Of a stretch of 32,383 bases of DNA, positions 15,229 through 23,157 are shown piece by piece. The stretch comes from Chloroflexota bacterium (GTDB taxonomy: Bacteria; Chloroflexota; Dormibacteria; Dormibacterales; Dormibacteraceae), in the NCBI GenBank assembly GCA_005880945.1, contig VBIU01000045.1, positions 1 to 32,383 of the forward strand, in the 5' to 3' direction. Each line of letters begins with the position of its first letter. Positions within the stretch are counted from its first letter, which is position 1. Position numbers and translations under genes: made by a program. The notes beneath the pieces were generated by a model that ran no database searches, was not told the DNA's origin, and saw only the letters and a program-made list of their open reading frames with translations.

Positions 15229-16260
15229 GTGCCAAAAAGAGCGCTGATCACTGGCATAACAGGACAGGACGGCTCTTATCTCGCCGAGCTTCTGCTGGAG
15301 AAGGGTTACGAGGTACACGGCGTCGTCCGGAGATCCTCCACCATGAATCGCGGCCGGATCGACCACCTTCAGCACGCGCACCCGACCCATTCAGAAAGCT
15401 CTCGCTTTGTTCTCCACTACGGCGACATGACCGACTCGGGCGGACTCAATCGCCTGGTCAAGACCATTCGGCCGGACGAGCTCTACAACCTTGCGGCGCA
15501 AAGCCACGTGCAGATCTCTTTCGACCAGCCCGAATACACGGGCGACACCGACGGAGTCGGCACGACGCGTCTGCTCGAGGCCATCAGAACCCTTGGGCTG
15601 CCGGTTCGGTTCTATCAGGCGTCGACGTCGGAGATGTTCGGAATGTCGGCGCCGCCGCAGAGCGAAGCAACACCATTCCGACCGCGCAGTCCATACGCCA
15701 TAGCCAAGCTCTACGCGCACTGGATGACCGTCAACTACCGCGAGGCACATCACCTCTATGCGTGCAGCGGAATTCTCTTCAATCACGAATCACCCCGGAG
15801 AGGCGAGAACTTCGTGACTCGTAAGGTCACGCGCGGTGTCGCTCAGATCCTGGCCGGAAAGCTGGACAAGTTGCGCATGGGGAACCTGGAGGCCAAGCGT
15901 GACTGGGGACACGCCCGCGACTACGTGAGAGCGATGTGGCTGATGCTTCAACAGGACGCGCCTGACGATTTCGTGATCGCCTCCGGCGTGTCCCGATCGG
16001 TGCAGAGCTTCGTCGAGGCGGCATTCGGGCTCGCCGGGCTCGACTGGACGAAATTCGTTCAAGTCGACGATGCATACATGCGTCCGGCCGACGTCGCCGA
16101 GCTGCGTGGCGATTCAAGCAAGGCGGCCGGTAAGCTGGGTTGGACACCGACGGTCACCTTCGACGAGCTGGTTCGCGAGATGCTCGAGAACGACCTCAAG
16201 CTGGAAGGTGTCGACCCCGCCAAGCACTTACGCAAACCTTCGGCGCCGGTCACTCCGTAG
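15229..16260 (+). CDS. gmd: GDP-mannose 4,6-dehydratase
   Basis: 343 residues from GTG 15229. Converts GDP-D-mannose to GDP-4-keto-6-deoxy-D-mannose, the branch point to GDP-fucose, GDP-rhamnose and related sugars. The family marks are all present: NADP site [25 protein letters not shown] (split around residues 7-32), [14 protein letters not shown], the active-site [26 protein letters not shown] with Yxxx[17 protein letters not shown] and [16 protein letters not shown]. Full length. It follows the GT4 gene by 14 bases in the same direction. TAGACT (15212-15217), formed over the upstream stop, lies 11 bases before the GTG and no ribosome site is seen, so a leaderless start may also be used. 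Confidence 0.95.
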   Translation: MPKRALITGITGQDGSYLAELLLEKGYEVHGVVRRSSTMNRGRIDHLQHAHPTHSESSRFVLHYGDMTDSGGLNRLVKTIRPDELYNLAAQSHVQISFDQPEYTGDTDGVGTTRLLEAIRTLGLPVRFYQASTSEMFGMSAPPQSEATPFRPRSPYAIAKLYAHWMTVNYREAHHLYACSGILFNHESPRRGENFVTRKVTRGVAQILAGKLDKLRMGNLEAKRDWGHARDYVRAMWLMLQQDAPDDFVIASGVSRSVQSFVEAAFGLAGLDWTKFVQVDDAYMRPADVAELRGDSSKAAGKLGWTPTVTFDELVREMLENDLKLEGVDPAKHLRKPSAPVTP

Positions 16261-16285
16261 TCAGCGCCCGTCGACCTTCAGGATT

Positions 16286-16300
16286 GCACACGATGTGTGC
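16286..16300. promoter_or_regulatory. Perfect inverted repeat, possible operator
   Basis: GCACAC-GAT-GTGTGC, two perfect six-base arms around three bases, in the 106-base gap between gmd and the DUF1003 gene. The compact symmetry suits a dimeric repressor site, possibly controlling the metal-transport genes downstream. No other copy was noticed in the window. Confidence 0.35.
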
Positions 16301-16366
16301 GACCGGCAGCACGATTTGCTGTCGGCTCGGGAAGGACCTGGTGATTGCTTTGGAGGGCTTCATGCG

Positions 16367-16846
16367 ATGGCCGTGATCGAATTCGTCCACCATCCTCACC
16401 CGCACACCGAGCAGAGGAAGCTGCAGCCGCCGCCAAAGGTGGCCGACCAGCACGTCGGCTTCAACGGCCGTGTCGGCGCAGCCATCACCCGCAGGGTCGG
16501 CACGATGTGGGCGGTCTACCTCGCCTTCGTGTTCATGGTCGCCTGGATGGTCCTCGCCGGCTTCGCCTGGGGCCCGCTGCACCACATCGATCCATACCCG
16601 TTTGCCTTCCTGCTGTTTCTGGGCAACATCGTCCAGCTCCTGCTCATGTTCGTGATCATGGTCGGCCAGCAGGTCCTCGGCGCCGCCTCCGACAAGCGCG
16701 CGGTGGTCACGTACCAGGACGCCGAGGCGATCCTTCACGAGTGCCTCCAGATGCAGGAGCACCTCACAGCGCAAGACAGGGCGCTGGGGCGGGTGCTCCA
16801 CCGCCTCGAGCAGCTGGAAACCAATATGCGGAACTCCGCGGGATAA
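16367..16846 (+). CDS. DUF1003 membrane protein
   Basis: 159 residues from ATG 16367, with GGAGG at 16352-16356 ten bases upstream. A His-rich start (HHPHPH) precedes two transmembrane helices (about residues 45-65 and 75-105) joined by GPLHHIDPYPFAFLLFLGNI, the hallmark of DUF1003 (YdcZ/yesK-like small membrane proteins of unknown role). A cytoplasmic helix with QDAEAILHECLQMQEHL...RLEQLETNMR follows, likely a coiled coil. It precedes the MgtE-N/CBS gene by 60 bases. DUF1003 genes often sit near ion-transport genes, so a link to the Mg/Mn transport pair is plausible. Confidence 0.85.
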   Translation: MAVIEFVHHPHPHTEQRKLQPPPKVADQHVGFNGRVGAAITRRVGTMWAVYLAFVFMVAWMVLAGFAWGPLHHIDPYPFAFLLFLGNIVQLLLMFVIMVGQQVLGAASDKRAVVTYQDAEAILHECLQMQEHLTAQDRALGRVLHRLEQLETNMRNSAG

Positions 16847-16906
16847 TGGCCTGGGCGCAGGGAAACGCGCCGGCAGGAGGTGGAGGACCGCGCGAGCGGG
16901 GAATCG

Positions 16907-18247
16907 ATGAGCGACCAGACTCACAACGGACAGTTGGACGGTTCGCCCGCTGACGCCGGCTCAGCTGCTGCAGGCCGTGGGCCGCAGCGGGAAAAGCGCC
17001 GGCTGATGCTCACGCAACTCCTGAACAGCCCGGTGCTCAACCCGGCGGGCGACGAGCTAGGCCGGCTCGAGGACCTCATAGTGAAGCTCGGCGAGGGCGG
17101 CTATCCGCCTGTGACGGGAGTCAAGGTTCGAATCGGCGGCCGCGACGTCTATGTCGGGATGGAGAACGTCGACAAGCTCGCACCAGGAGAGGTGCGGCTC
17201 AGCACCCACACGCTCCATACAGGCGCCTTCCAACGACGCCCTGGCGAGGTGCTTCTTGCCGCGGACGTGTTCGGCCGGCACCTGATGGACGTGGCTCGTG
17301 GCCGAATCGTCCAGGCCCACGACCTTGTTCTAGGAAGCATCGACGACGGATGGAGGCTTCTTGGCGTCGACCGCAGCCCGCGCGCGATGCTGCGGCGGCT
17401 GGTCCCACGCCGCGCGCGCCCGGACCTGCGAAGGCACGCCATCCTGGACTGGAAGGACGTCCAGCCGTTCGTCGGACACGTTCCGACCGCGAAGCTGCTG
17501 ATGCCGCTGCAGCGCCTGCGGAGGTTGCATCCGGCCCAGATCGCGGACCTCGTGGAGAGCGCATCTCACGAAGAGGGCGAGGAGATCATCCATGCTGTCG
17601 AAAGCGACGTCGAGCTCACCGCTGACGTCTTCGAAGAGCTCGACACCGAGCACCAGCTCGAGTTCCTCAAGAGTCGTTCGAACGAGGAGGCCGCCAAGGT
17701 TCTCGGCCGGATGGCCCCTGACGATGCGGCCGACCTGCTGGGCGAGCTCGACAACGATCGACTGACGCCGGTGCTGAGCATGATGCCGGCTCCGCAGCAG
17801 CACAAGCTGCGCAAGCTCCTGCAGTACCACCCGACCACCGCCGGCGGGATGATGAACCCCGACTACGTGTCGGTGATGCGCGGAACGTCTGCGAGCGAGG
17901 CGATCGAGCGCGTTCGCATCGACGACAAGGCGCCGCACCAGCTCATGAGCACCGTGTTCATCACGGAGCCAGACGGCAAGTTCATCGGCAGCCTGGGTGT
18001 CGTGGACCTTCTGCGCGGCGACCCCGACTGCATGGTGGAGGACGAGCCTGGGCTCGTGGACCTGCGCGTGAGCGCCGGGGCGGACCTGGCAGACGTCACT
18101 CTGATGATGGCCGATTACAACCTCACCGCATTGGCGGTCACCGACGGCGCCTCGAACCTGATCGGAGCGATCTCTGTCGACGACATCGTGGAGGCACTCG
18201 TGCCAGAGGCTTGGCGCAACCGCGTCGAAGCGAGCAGCGGGGTCTGA
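16907..18247 (+). CDS. PRC-barrel / MgtE N-terminal / CBS-domain protein without a channel domain
   Basis: 446 residues from ATG 16907. GTG 16880 is open but lies inside the ribosome-site-like AGGAGGTGGAGG. After a disordered lead, residues about 35-160 form PRC-barrel-type units (PVLNPAGDELGRLEDLIV, GSIDDGWRLLGVD). Residues about 200-330 are the superhelical MgtE intracellular domain (IADLVESASHEEGEEI, FLKSRSNEEAAKVLGRMAPDDAADLLGEL, YHPTTAGGMM), then a CBS pair (LMSTVFITEPDGKFIGSLGVVDLL, NLTALAVTDGASNLIGAISVDDIVEAL). In MgtE channels this module senses Mg2+, but the MgtE transmembrane domain is absent here. The next gene, six bases downstream, is an NRAMP-type transporter, so the protein is best read as its Mg-sensing regulatory partner. 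Confidence 0.9.
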   Translation: MSDQTHNGQLDGSPADAGSAAAGRGPQREKRRLMLTQLLNSPVLNPAGDELGRLEDLIVKLGEGGYPPVTGVKVRIGGRDVYVGMENVDKLAPGEVRLSTHTLHTGAFQRRPGEVLLAADVFGRHLMDVARGRIVQAHDLVLGSIDDGWRLLGVDRSPRAMLRRLVPRRARPDLRRHAILDWKDVQPFVGHVPTAKLLMPLQRLRRLHPAQIADLVESASHEEGEEIIHAVESDVELTADVFEELDTEHQLEFLKSRSNEEAAKVLGRMAPDDAADLLGELDNDRLTPVLSMMPAPQQHKLRKLLQYHPTTAGGMMNPDYVSVMRGTSASEAIERVRIDDKAPHQLMSTVFITEPDGKFIGSLGVVDLLRGDPDCMVEDEPGLVDLRVSAGADLADVTLMMADYNLTALAVTDGASNLIGAISVDDIVEALVPEAWRNRVEASSGV

Positions 18248-18253
18248 CCCAAC

Positions 18254-19897
18254 GTGGCCGAGCGCGGGCCGGTGAGAGGCGACTCCCGCCCGGTCCCTAC
18301 CTCGGTGGTTCCCGACGAAACCCACAGCGGCGACATCCACGGTGCTTTTGGCACCATCCGCCTGGGCGATCAGGCCCCGCGCCGAACCTGGCGGAGGCGT
18401 CTTCTGACGCTGGCCGCGATCATCGGGCCCGGCCTCATCGTGATGGTCGGAGACAACGATGCCGGCGGAGTTTCCACCTACGCCCAGGCCGGCCAGGACT
18501 TCGGCTACTCGCTGCTGTGGACCCTCGTGCTCCTGGTCCCCGTCCTGATCGTCAACCAGGAGATGGTGGTCCGGCTCGGCGCAGTGACCGGGGTCGGCCA
18601 GGCGCGGCTGATCAAGGAGAGGTTCGGCCTCTTCTGGGCCTGGTTCTCGGTCGGCGGCTTGTTCCTGCTGAACTTTCTGATCATCAGCACGGAGTTCATA
18701 GGAGTCAGCCTTGCGGGCGAGTACTTCGGATTCAAGCCCTACATCGTGGTGCCCCTGTCGGCCGTGGTTCTCATCGGCATAACAGTCACGGGAAATTTCC
18801 GCCGGTGGGAGCGTGCGATGTTCGTATTCCTGTTCGCCAGCCTCCTGGTTCTGCCGCTGGCGGCGTTCAGCCATCCAGATCCCGGCGCCGCGCTCAAAGG
18901 TTTCGTCCAACCCGGCATCCAGGGTGGCCTGACTTCCAACGCCGTCTTGCTGATCATCGCCATCGTCGGCACGACGGTGGCGCCGTGGCAGCTCTTCTTC
19001 CAGCAGTCCAACGTCATCGACAAGCGGATCACGCCGCGCTGGCTCGAATACGAGAAGGCGGACACAGCCCTCGGTGCATTGGTCGTCGTGGTCGGAGCCG
19101 CGGCGATCATGATCGCCGCGGCGGCGGCGTTCACCGGCACCACTGACTTCGGGCATTACAAGGATGGGCTCGGTATCGCGCAGGGCCTGAGCGCGCACAT
19201 ATCCCGGATGGTCGGGACGATATTCGCTCTCGTCCTATTTGATGCCTCGATCGTTGGCGCGTCGGCCGTAACCCTTGCGACCTCGTACGCGTTCGGTGAC
19301 ATGTTCGGCCTGCGACATTCACTGCACAGGGGTATTGGCGACGCAAAGCTTTTCTACGGCTCTTACGCGGCGATGGTGGCGCTGGCCGCCGGCATCGTGC
19401 TCATCCCTCACGCTCCGCTCGGCCTCATCACGACCGCTGTGCAGGCGCTCGCCGGAATCCTCTTGCCCAGCGCGACAGTATTCGTGGTCCTGCTCTGCAA
19501 TGACCGCGCAGTCCTCGGGCCGTGGGTCAACAAGCCGTGGTTGAACATCGTCGCCACTCTCATCGTCAGCGTTCTTCTTCTGCTGTCGATGGTGCTCGTG
19601 ATCTCGACAGTGATCCCGTCGGTGGACGTCGGCGGCCTGATGGTCGTGCTTGGAGCGGTGATGGCAGCTGGCCTTCTGGTCGGGGGAGCGTGGGTGTGGC
19701 GCGCTCAGCGAGGAGCTGCGCGGGAGCCCGAGCTCCCGCCCGCCGAGCGGGAGAGCTGGCGCATGCCCGCCCTCGCATTGCTGGAACGCCCAAAGTGGTC
19801 GATTGGGCGACGTGTCGCGATGCTGGTGATGGGCGCGTACCTGGTGCTGGCGGTGGCGCTGCTGGCCGTGAAAGCAGTGCAGCTGGCTATTGGCTGA
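18254..19897 (+). CDS. NRAMP-family divalent metal transporter, NRMT (Mg2+)-like
   Basis: 547 residues from GTG 18254, with about 11-12 membrane helices and a charged loop near the end. The fold is NRAMP (GPGLIVMVGDNDAGG in helix 1, GTTVAPWQLFFQQSN in helix 6), but the metal-site signatures differ from Mn/Fe transporters. The usual DPGN reads DNDAGG (67-72), and the usual A-x-x-M-P-H reads T-T-V-A-P-W (240-245), so the methionine that selects for soft transition metals is replaced by Ala243. These changes are those described for NRAMP-related magnesium transporters. The gene is coupled to the MgtE-N/CBS protein, supporting Mg2+ (perhaps Mn2+) uptake. Substrate is inferred, not shown. Confidence 0.88.
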   Translation: MAERGPVRGDSRPVPTSVVPDETHSGDIHGAFGTIRLGDQAPRRTWRRRLLTLAAIIGPGLIVMVGDNDAGGVSTYAQAGQDFGYSLLWTLVLLVPVLIVNQEMVVRLGAVTGVGQARLIKERFGLFWAWFSVGGLFLLNFLIISTEFIGVSLAGEYFGFKPYIVVPLSAVVLIGITVTGNFRRWERAMFVFLFASLLVLPLAAFSHPDPGAALKGFVQPGIQGGLTSNAVLLIIAIVGTTVAPWQLFFQQSNVIDKRITPRWLEYEKADTALGALVVVVGAAAIMIAAAAAFTGTTDFGHYKDGLGIAQGLSAHISRMVGTIFALVLFDASIVGASAVTLATSYAFGDMFGLRHSLHRGIGDAKLFYGSYAAMVALAAGIVLIPHAPLGLITTAVQALAGILLPSATVFVVLLCNDRAVLGPWVNKPWLNIVATLIVSVLLLLSMVLVISTVIPSVDVGGLMVVLGAVMAAGLLVGGAWVWRAQRGAAREPELPPAERESWRMPALALLERPKWSIGRRVAMLVMGAYLVLAVALLAVKAVQLAIG

Positions 19898-19956
19898 CGG
19901 GGAACGCAGCCCACCGCGGGCAGTGGGTCAAAGCGCGGAATTCTCGACTTTTCCGG

Positions 19957-20005
19957 CTCACGCCCCGCTCCCCTGCCCCTCTCCCCGCAGGGGAGAGGGA
20001 GTGGC
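19957..20005. repeat. CCCTCTCCC-type palindromic repeat (second copy)
   Basis: CCCTCTCCCC (19977-19986) and GGGGAGAGGG (19990-19999) form a perfect ten-pair stem with loop GCA. The flank CTCACGCCCCGCTCCCC echoes the element at 1172. It lies about 80 bases after the transporter stop and may also end its transcript. The rest of the 161-base gap holds only the promoter elements below. Confidence 0.65.
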
Positions 20006-20044
20006 CTTAACAACTTGTTTACAAAGCCATACCGGCGGTCGGAC

Positions 20045-20050
20045 TAGAAT
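20045..20050 (+). promoter_or_regulatory. -10 box for a probable leaderless LCP transcript
   Basis: TAGAAT at 20045-20050 (five of six to TATAAT) is followed after only eight bases by the GTG at 20059. A start of transcription about seven bases after the box would put the GTG at or next to the 5' end. No ribosome site is visible. No clear -35 at normal spacing. Confidence 0.5.
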
Positions 20051-20058
20051 GCACGCCC

Positions 20059-21078
20059 GTGCTGCTCGGTAATCGACCGGGCCACCGCGCCCGTGCTTCC
20101 CAGGGGCGCCTGAGGCCTTTACGCATCTTGACCCTGGCTGTGACTGCCATCGCCCTGTCCGTGGGGTCTGGCGGTTTCGCCTACTTCCTGCCGGCCGTCT
20201 CCGAGGCTTTCGACGCCACGGGCCAGGTGGTGGACGTGCCGTCGCCTACGCCCACTCCGACCGGCACGGTCGGCCCCACACCCTCGCCGACAACTCGCAC
20301 TCCGGGGTCCTTCACGGTGCTGCTGCTCGGCTCGGACAACGACACGAAGTTCATCGGCGACCACGTGCTGACGCAGTCGATGATCATCGTGCGGGTCAAC
20401 ACGAACACGAAAAAGGTCGTGATGATGTCGATCCCCCGCGATCTCTGGGTCCCGCTCTCGACCGGCGGCACCGCAAAGATCGACGGCGCCTACTCGTATG
20501 GCGGACCGGGCGCCGCCATCGCCACAGTCGAGAACAACTTCGGCATTCACATCGATGACTACATCTGGATCGGCTTGGCCGGGCTCGTCCACGTGATCGA
20601 CGCCATCGGAGGCATCGACGTCGTCACGAGCGCGCCCGTGCTGGACGACTTCTATCCCCATGACATCGGCAAAGGCAATCCGTACCGGTACCTGAGGGTG
20701 GCCGTGCTCGCCGGACCGCAGCACCTGGACGGCACCCATGCCCTCGAGTACGTTCGATCCCGCCACAACGACTTGCAGAGTGACTTCGGACGCTCTCAGA
20801 GGCAGCAGCAGGTCCTGCTCGCACTCAAGGCGAAGGCCGCGGAAATCTCGGCCGCGGACGTTCCTGGCTTGGCGGCGGCGATGAAGGGCCAGATCAAGAC
20901 GAGCATGAGCCTCCAGCGCATCGCCACCCTTCTTCCGGTTGCTGCGAGCCTCGATATCAAAAAGATCCAGCAGATCGTCCTGCTCCCTCCGTACACGCAT
21001 GGATGCGGCTGTCCGCAGGGTTACGTGATACCCGTCTGGAGTCTCATCCTGCCGCTGGTGCAGACGTACTTCCCATGA
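20059..21078 (+). CDS. LytR-CpsA-Psr (LCP) family cell-wall glycopolymer ligase
   Basis: 339 residues. A short cytoplasmic basic start, one transmembrane helix at about 22-44 (LRILTLAVTAIALSVGSGGFAYF), a Pro/Thr-rich linker (PSPTPTPTGTVGPTPSPTT), then the LCP domain from about residue 84: TVLLLGSD, MSIPRDLWV with Arg127, IDGAYSYGG, DAIGGIDV, LDGTHALEYVRSRH and SDFGRSQRQQQVL. The Asp and Arg residues bind the polyprenyl-pyrophosphate of the substrate. LCP enzymes transfer lipid-linked glycopolymers to peptidoglycan outside the membrane. The next gene overlaps its stop, and a peptidoglycan glycosyltransferase lies just beyond, so this is a wall-assembly group. The glycans made by the 8-16 kb locus are possible substrates. 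Confidence 0.93.
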   Translation: MLLGNRPGHRARASQGRLRPLRILTLAVTAIALSVGSGGFAYFLPAVSEAFDATGQVVDVPSPTPTPTGTVGPTPSPTTRTPGSFTVLLLGSDNDTKFIGDHVLTQSMIIVRVNTNTKKVVMMSIPRDLWVPLSTGGTAKIDGAYSYGGPGAAIATVENNFGIHIDDYIWIGLAGLVHVIDAIGGIDVVTSAPVLDDFYPHDIGKGNPYRYLRVAVLAGPQHLDGTHALEYVRSRHNDLQSDFGRSQRQQQVLLALKAKAAEISAADVPGLAAAMKGQIKTSMSLQRIATLLPVAASLDIKKIQQIVLLPPYTHGCGCPQGYVIPVWSLILPLVQTYFP

Positions 21079-22247
21079 TCTCGAGGTTCGTGCTGGCAGC
21101 TGGTTTGGCGCTCCTGATGGTGTTTTCCGGCATCGGCTCGTACGTGTACCTCGGGACGCGCCAGTCCAACCTGACAGCCGCGCCGCAAGAGCCAACGGCT
21201 GCGTCCCCAAGCCCAGGAGCATTCAGCCTCCCTGGGACCCTGTTCATGACGCAGTCGGGGGCGATCTACAGCCTGAGCGCCGGAAGGTTCCATCAGCTCA
21301 CGACGGCGGCCGGCTGGACCCAGCTTGCGCCCTATCCGTCCTCCAATCTTCTGGCCGTCAAGCGCAGCCAGCTCTCGTCCGATGTCTATGTCGTCAATCG
21401 CCTGGGCAGAGTGCTCCGGCGGCTCACGAACAACACGGCGCCGTCGACCAACTACGACCCCAGCGCCAGGCACTGGTCGTTCTACCCGCGCCTCAGCCGC
21501 AACAACAAGACGTTGTTCATGAGCTACGACAAGCCCAAGTTCGGGTTCGACGTGCCGATGTCCATCTGGGCCGTGCCGCTGGGCGGAACCATCCAGCAGG
21601 GCCGCCTCTGGAGCATCGCGATCGATTACACCGGAGGCGACATGCAGCCCCTGCCTCTAGCTTCAGGCGCTCTTATCTACACCAAGTACCTGTACGGACC
21701 CGAGGGAAAGCTGGTCAGCCAGATCTGGATCACCAACCAGCCCGAGGTTCCTTATGGCGGAAATGTTCTTGCGCCTCCAGCAGGACTCGGCCACGGTCGG
21801 CCGCTCACGAAGCCCGAGGAGGATTGTGCCCAGCCATCGCTGTCGCCGAATGGCAAGACGATCGCCATGATCTGCACCCACGAGACACAGGTCTCCGACC
21901 TGACGCTGGCGAGCTTCAACGGATCGACCCTGGGCCCACGCCGGAGCGTGATCACCAACCAGCTCGTGGCTCAGCCGACCTGGGCGCCCGACAGTAGCGG
22001 CATCGCCTATCTCGCGCCGGCGCAGCTCGGCCAGGGCTTCCAGCTGTGGTGGCTGCCGAAAAATGCCTACGCCCCACCCGCCCCAAGCCCGGTCCCGACG
22101 CCAATCCCCACGCCTGGCGGTCCGGTTTCGAGCCCGGTTCCAACCCCTACTCCATCCCCGGCGCCGGCGGCTCCGGTCATCAAACCCGTCCAGATAACGA
22201 CCAACCTGGGTTTTGACGCCACGTCCCCGATGGTCTGGATAACTTAG
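21075..22247 (+). CDS. Membrane-anchored TolB/PD40-like beta-propeller protein
   Basis: 390 residues from ATG 21075, which overlaps the LCP stop as ATGA, so the two are translationally coupled. An N-terminal anchor (MISRFVLAAGLALLMVFSGIGSYVYL) precedes an extracellular domain built of repeated strands with propeller-like blades: GTLFMTQSGAIYSLSAGRFHQLT, YVVNRLGRVLRRLTNN, QPSLSPNGKTIAMICT, and QPTWAPDSSGIAYLAP, the last two being PD40/TolB-type S/W-x-P-D/N-G motifs. Near the C-terminus a Pro-rich spacer (PSPVPTPIPTPGG...TPTPSPAPAAP) is followed by a final blade-like strand QITTNLGFDATSPMVWIT. A scaffold or sensor role for the LCP partner at the wall is a reasonable guess. Confidence 0.8.
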   Translation: MISRFVLAAGLALLMVFSGIGSYVYLGTRQSNLTAAPQEPTAASPSPGAFSLPGTLFMTQSGAIYSLSAGRFHQLTTAAGWTQLAPYPSSNLLAVKRSQLSSDVYVVNRLGRVLRRLTNNTAPSTNYDPSARHWSFYPRLSRNNKTLFMSYDKPKFGFDVPMSIWAVPLGGTIQQGRLWSIAIDYTGGDMQPLPLASGALIYTKYLYGPEGKLVSQIWITNQPEVPYGGNVLAPPAGLGHGRPLTKPEEDCAQPSLSPNGKTIAMICTHETQVSDLTLASFNGSTLGPRRSVITNQLVAQPTWAPDSSGIAYLAPAQLGQGFQLWWLPKNAYAPPAPSPVPTPIPTPGGPVSSPVPTPTPSPAPAAPVIKPVQITTNLGFDATSPMVWIT

Positions 22248-22275
22248 CGGTCCGGCCTTCGCCGCCAGACATTGC

Positions 22276-23013
22276 TTAGGAGCAGGTCGTGGGAGCTGCG
22301 CCTTGGGCCAGGATTGGTTCTGCGTTCGCGATGGCGGCCTGCTCGGGGGTGATCAGGTTGTGGGAGACCATCGCCGCCAGCACATAGCTGCGCCGATCTG
22401 TGGCGAGGCCCGGGTTTACAGTCGGGTCGTACAGCGACGGCGCCTGCGTGACGCCGGCGAGCAGGGCGTACTGCCCGATGGTCAGTCTGCTCAGCGGTTG
22501 GTGGAAGTAGGCGCAAGCTGCGGCGCTCACGCCGTAGCGGTTGGATCCTGTCGTGATCTCGCTCAGGTAATCGGCCATGATCCGCTTCTTCCCGATAACC
22601 CGCTCCACCTTGAGCGCCATCACCACGTCGACGATTTTGTTGAACCCCTCGTTCGAACCATCCAGGTAAACGTCCTTGACGAGCTGCTCGGTGATGGTGG
22701 AGCCGCCCTGGCAAAAGCAGCCATGTGTGGCGTCATATACGAACGCACGCGCGAGGCCGATCGTGTCCATGCCGTGGTGCGAATAGAAGCGTTCGTCCTC
22801 CGTCGCCACCACAGCGTCTGCGAGTAGTGGCGGAACCTCGTCCTCCCTCAGCAGCAGGACTCCATGCCCTTTTGTGGCTTCGAGGACGCGCTGCTGGACG
22901 TCGTCACCGGATGGGGTGGAAACCCACAACGTGACAGCGCTCGGCGTTGCCAGAACCACCAGGGCGATCAAGGTCAGCGCCAGCCTCTGGGCCGGCACCG
23001 GCAACCAGCTCAT
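22276..23013 (-). CDS. Monofunctional peptidoglycan glycosyltransferase (GT51)
   Basis: 245 residues from ATG 23013. An N-terminal membrane anchor at about 8-30 (AQRLALTLIALVVLATPSAVTLWV) is followed by the GT51 domain: the catalytic glutamate Glu72 in VATEDERFYSHHGMD, QGGSTITEQLVKDVYL with the second Glu, VERVIGKKRIMADYLSEI, and a YFHQPLSRLTIGQYALLAGVTQAPS segment. No transpeptidase domain follows, so it polymerises lipid II into glycan strands only (MtgA/MGT-like), about the right length for that class. Two cysteines in GCFCQGG are unusual for this position. It converges on the LCP-propeller pair, with 28 bases between stops. Confidence 0.92.
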   Translation of the reverse strand: MSWLPVPAQRLALTLIALVVLATPSAVTLWVSTPSGDDVQQRVLEATKGHGVLLLREDEVPPLLADAVVATEDERFYSHHGMDTIGLARAFVYDATHGCFCQGGSTITEQLVKDVYLDGSNEGFNKIVDVVMALKVERVIGKKRIMADYLSEITTGSNRYGVSAAACAYFHQPLSRLTIGQYALLAGVTQAPSLYDPTVNPGLATDRRSYVLAAMVSHNLITPEQAAIANAEPILAQGAAPTTCS

Positions 23014-23105
23014 GCCCCGTGCCCCACTTGCAAGAGAACGGCACCTGGCTGAAACTCGTTACGGCTACGGGGCGTTCTCGATCGTACTTTTGTTAAGTAG
23101 CAGGT

Positions 23106-23120
23106 TTAGACTCAATCTAA
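23106..23120. promoter_or_regulatory. Inverted repeat upstream of the SARP regulator
   Basis: TTAGA-CTCAA-TCTAA, five-base arms, about 38 bases before the regulator's GTG and downstream of an AT-rich TTTTGTTAAGTAG stretch, in the 144-base divergent gap. It could be an autoregulatory or other operator site. The promoter itself is not clear. Confidence 0.3.
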
Positions 23121-23157
23121 GACAGGCTCGCTCGAGAGCCTTCGAGGCAGGAGGATC

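Noticed and set aside
17330-19198. A 622-codon open frame on the minus strand opposite the MgtE-N/CBS and transporter genes
   Set aside because: Composition is His/Arg/Gln-rich without any domain, and the opposite strand encodes two clear families. It is an antisense shadow typical of GC-rich DNA.
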